Shown: one piece after another, positions 32,413-34,205 of the stretch
How positions within the stretch are numbered: position 1 is the stretch's first letter
How the letters are laid out: each line of letters opens with the position of its first letter
Source of the DNA: CAYOXD01 sp964407825
GTDB taxonomy: Bacteria > Desulfobacterota > Desulfobacteria > Desulfobacterales > JAFDDL01
Assembly (NCBI GenBank): GCA_964407825.1
Contig: CAYOXD010000018.1
Location: 1 to 34,205 of the forward strand
DNA length: 34,205 nucleotides
Direction: 5' to 3'
Notes under the pieces: model-generated
The model's input: only the letters and a program-made list of their open reading frames with translations
What the model was told of the DNA's origin: nothing
Databases searched by the model: none
Position numbers and translations under genes: made by a program

Positions 32413-33996
32413 CTATTTGACGAGCTGTTTTCTGCTGTGCCCGTCTGGGTGGGTTGCGGGCAATGAGGCATCGTCTTGCCACACGGATTCATTCACGAAA
32501 TCGTAATAGTGGCAATATTGAGCCATGATGGTTACGGCTTTTTTGAACAACCGGGGTTTTATCTTCCATGCGTTTCGAAGCATGCGGAAGTAGAGGCTTC
32601 GGATTTCCCTCGATCTATGGAACAAGTAGAATTTGGTGATGTGGAACAGCTTCATTAGTTTGGAGGGCTTCATCTTCGAACGTTCATATAACGGCGAAAA
32701 ATAGCGAATCCGGGCGAGCCACTCAAGCGCTCTTTTCTCAAACTCCGCAGGTTCGTAGAGCCGCTGAAACAGCCGCCGGTGCAGGTTGAGCAACTGCGCC
32801 AGCGGCATGCTGATGGGCACGATATTGGTGGAAAAGTGCCACACACCGTTGAACTTATCCTGCAATCGCCCCTGTTGTTTCATTCGTTCATAAAGAGTCG
32901 TGTTTTCAGGGGCATTCAGGATGCTGATGGTGGCAAATGGCGTAGCGGTCGTTTTTAAGAAATCCTCGATCTCCGTGAAGGTGTTGGCATCATCATGGTC
33001 AAACCCCACGATCAACCCCACGAAGGGCAAAATACCGTATCCCGAGAGCTGCCTGACTGCCTGGGAAGGATCTTGTTGAAACAGATGACCTTTGTTCACC
33101 TCGGTCAGGCATGCCTTGCGGACACTCTCCAGGCCTAAAAAAATCACCGAAAAGCGGGCATCGGCCAGCATCCGGAGGATCTCTTCATCATGACCGATTT
33201 GAGTGGTCGCCTGGGCCGCGAAAGACAAGGGGGTGGATTGGGCGGTGTTCCACTGAATTATTTCAGACAGGAGGGCCTTTGTAAACGAACGGTTGACAAA
33301 GAAGTTGTCCTCGGAAAAGAAAACGGTTTCGGCGCCGGCGCGGTGAGCGTTGCTTATTTCGGTGATGATCTGGGATATGGGCTTGCTCCGGTGTTTTCGT
33401 CCCACCACCCTGACGGCATCGCAAAAATCGCAATTGTTCGGACAGCCCCGACTGGTTTGAACGGAAAAATAGAGATAGTCCGCACCATCAATATGGGACC
33501 AGTCCGGTGCCGGACTGTCCTTCATGTCGATGTGGGTTTCCTGTATGTAGCGTGAATGGGCTCTGTTTTGACGCCACTCCCTGAGAAATCGGGGCCAGGT
33601 ATATTCTGACTCGCCCACGAACAGGTAATCGGCCATTTTTCCGGCCCGTTCCGGATGAAGCGTCGCAAAGATCCCTCCCACCGCCACGGGAATTTGACGC
33701 GCTCTGAATATCCTGCATATTTCCTCCATACGAGCGGCATGCAGGCTATAACCGGTGACAGCCACAAGGTCGCAAGACATGGAGAAATCTATGGGAGAAA
33801 TGTTTTCATCGCAATAGAGGTATTCCACCGCCACATCTTCGGGGGTCAGCGCCACCAGGGACGCCAAAGCCGAGTTGGGCATCAATGTCTTGACGCCCGC
33901 CGCCTTCACAGACCCCTGAAGGGTCCAGAAGTTATCGGGATTTCGGGGACATACGAGATAAATTCGGCGCTTGGTGATAGGTGGGGCATAATCCAT
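32413..33996 (-). CDS. B12-binding-domain radical SAM protein (DUF4070 type)
   Basis: The 527-residue enzyme has an N-terminal Rossmann-like B12-binding domain (about 10-150: RRIYLVCPRNP, DLVAVTGYSLHAARM, GGIFATLHPE, VGESEYTWPRFL). A radical SAM core follows with the cluster motif SRGCPNNCDFCDA at about residues 190-202. Later come FFSEDNFFVNR, FLGLESVRKACL and VGLIVGFDHDD, then a C-terminal helical DUF4070-like region. The usual DxHxxG cobalamin ligand motif is not seen, so cobalamin may bind base-off without that histidine or not at all. Related proteins include hopanoid-modifying enzymes, but no hopanoid gene is nearby, so the substrate is unknown. The ATG at 33996 follows AAGGAT. Confidence 0.88.
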   Translation of the reverse strand: MDYAPPITKRRIYLVCPRNPDNFWTLQGSVKAAGVKTLMPNSALASLVALTPEDVAVEYLYCDENISPIDFSMSCDLVAVTGYSLHAARMEEICRIFRARQIPVAVGGIFATLHPERAGKMADYLFVGESEYTWPRFLREWRQNRAHSRYIQETHIDMKDSPAPDWSHIDGADYLYFSVQTSRGCPNNCDFCDAVRVVGRKHRSKPISQIITEISNAHRAGAETVFFSEDNFFVNRSFTKALLSEIIQWNTAQSTPLSFAAQATTQIGHDEEILRMLADARFSVIFLGLESVRKACLTEVNKGHLFQQDPSQAVRQLSGYGILPFVGLIVGFDHDDANTFTEIEDFLKTTATPFATISILNAPENTTLYERMKQQGRLQDKFNGVWHFSTNIVPISMPLAQLLNLHRRLFQRLYEPAEFEKRALEWLARIRYFSPLYERSKMKPSKLMKLFHITKFYLFHRSREIRSLYFRMLRNAWKIKPRLFKKAVTIMAQYCHYYDFVNESVWQDDASLPATHPDGHSRKQLVK

Positions 33997-34205
33997 GGGG
34001 GGATCCTTGAGCCTTTAATGCGTGTATTCCGTTTGGGCATCCCTGTATTCCCCTGTCTGCTGACAAGAAAATGCGGGCAATTGGCAGCCCCGGCATCAAG
34101 GTATCGTGCCTGTATTGTATGCCCGAGCGGTATTGCCGTAAACGATTAGTTGGTGTCCATCCAGAAATGGCCAATTTGCCCGATATCTGCGTTGCGCGAA
34201 AAATT
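33997..34205. other. Right-edge region without a supported gene
   Basis: These 209 bases lie upstream of the radical SAM gene. Open frames run through on both strands but none has recognisable content. The region may hold the promoter for the minus-strand gene; no convincing hexamer pair was found. Confidence 0.4.

Overview
This 34.2 kb window is GC-rich, densely coded bacterial chromosome. It most resembles a Desulfobacterota (former Deltaproteobacteria) genome of the Desulfosarcina/Desulfococcus type. The evidence is indirect: a DUF3842-CooT pair, a periplasmic-type CbiK, an ASKHA-ferredoxin remnant with its small Cys-rich neighbour, and a DUF4070-type radical SAM protein. No rRNA, tRNA, CRISPR array, integrase or transposase is visible. 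The taxon is an inference, not a measurement.

Layout. 1-1720: the 3' end of a gene made of 75-residue tandem repeats, then a membrane-anchored LysM protein. 1837-3566: a thiolase (minus strand) beside a decayed short-chain dehydrogenase (plus). 3917-8700: a complete cyoABCDE operon for a bo3-type quinol oxidase and heme O synthase, followed by a small His-rich secreted protein. 9389-12228 (minus): a cbiMQO nickel/cobalt ECF transporter. 12540-15706 (minus): an HDOD protein and a GAF-cyclase, probably cotranscribed. 15707-16246: a non-coding stretch with an evolving hexanucleotide satellite. 16247-20420: SMUG1-type uracil-DNA glycosylase, an O-methyltransferase, RmuC and an alkylguanine-DNA alkyltransferase. 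20488-22058 (minus): a two-gene ABC-2 exporter. 22202-24272 (minus): periplasmic-type CbiK under a cobalamin riboswitch with a clear terminator, preceded by DUF3842-cooT. 24556-26645: a SprT-like/DUF2786 protein, a Cys-rich mini-protein and an ASKHA-ferredoxin gene that has lost its middle. 27047-33996: orphan modA, adenine deaminase, dipeptidase PepD, glucokinase and a B12-binding radical SAM protein.

How the genes fit together. The clearest theme is nickel/cobalt and corrinoid handling: uptake by CbiMQO, a nickel protein of the CooT family, cobalt insertion by CbiK under B12 control, a corrinoid-activator remnant, and a radical SAM protein with a B12-binding-like domain. The second theme is oxygen use by a proton-pumping quinol oxidase whose active-site residues fall at the same residue numbers as in E. 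coli CyoB. The third is genome maintenance (SMUG1, Ogt, RmuC). I do not see an unmistakable new multi-gene system. The most unusual items are the 75-residue repeat protein, the stepwise hexamer satellite, two look-alike stem-loops with U tracts ahead of two nickel-related transcription units, and the internally deleted ASKHA-ferredoxin gene.
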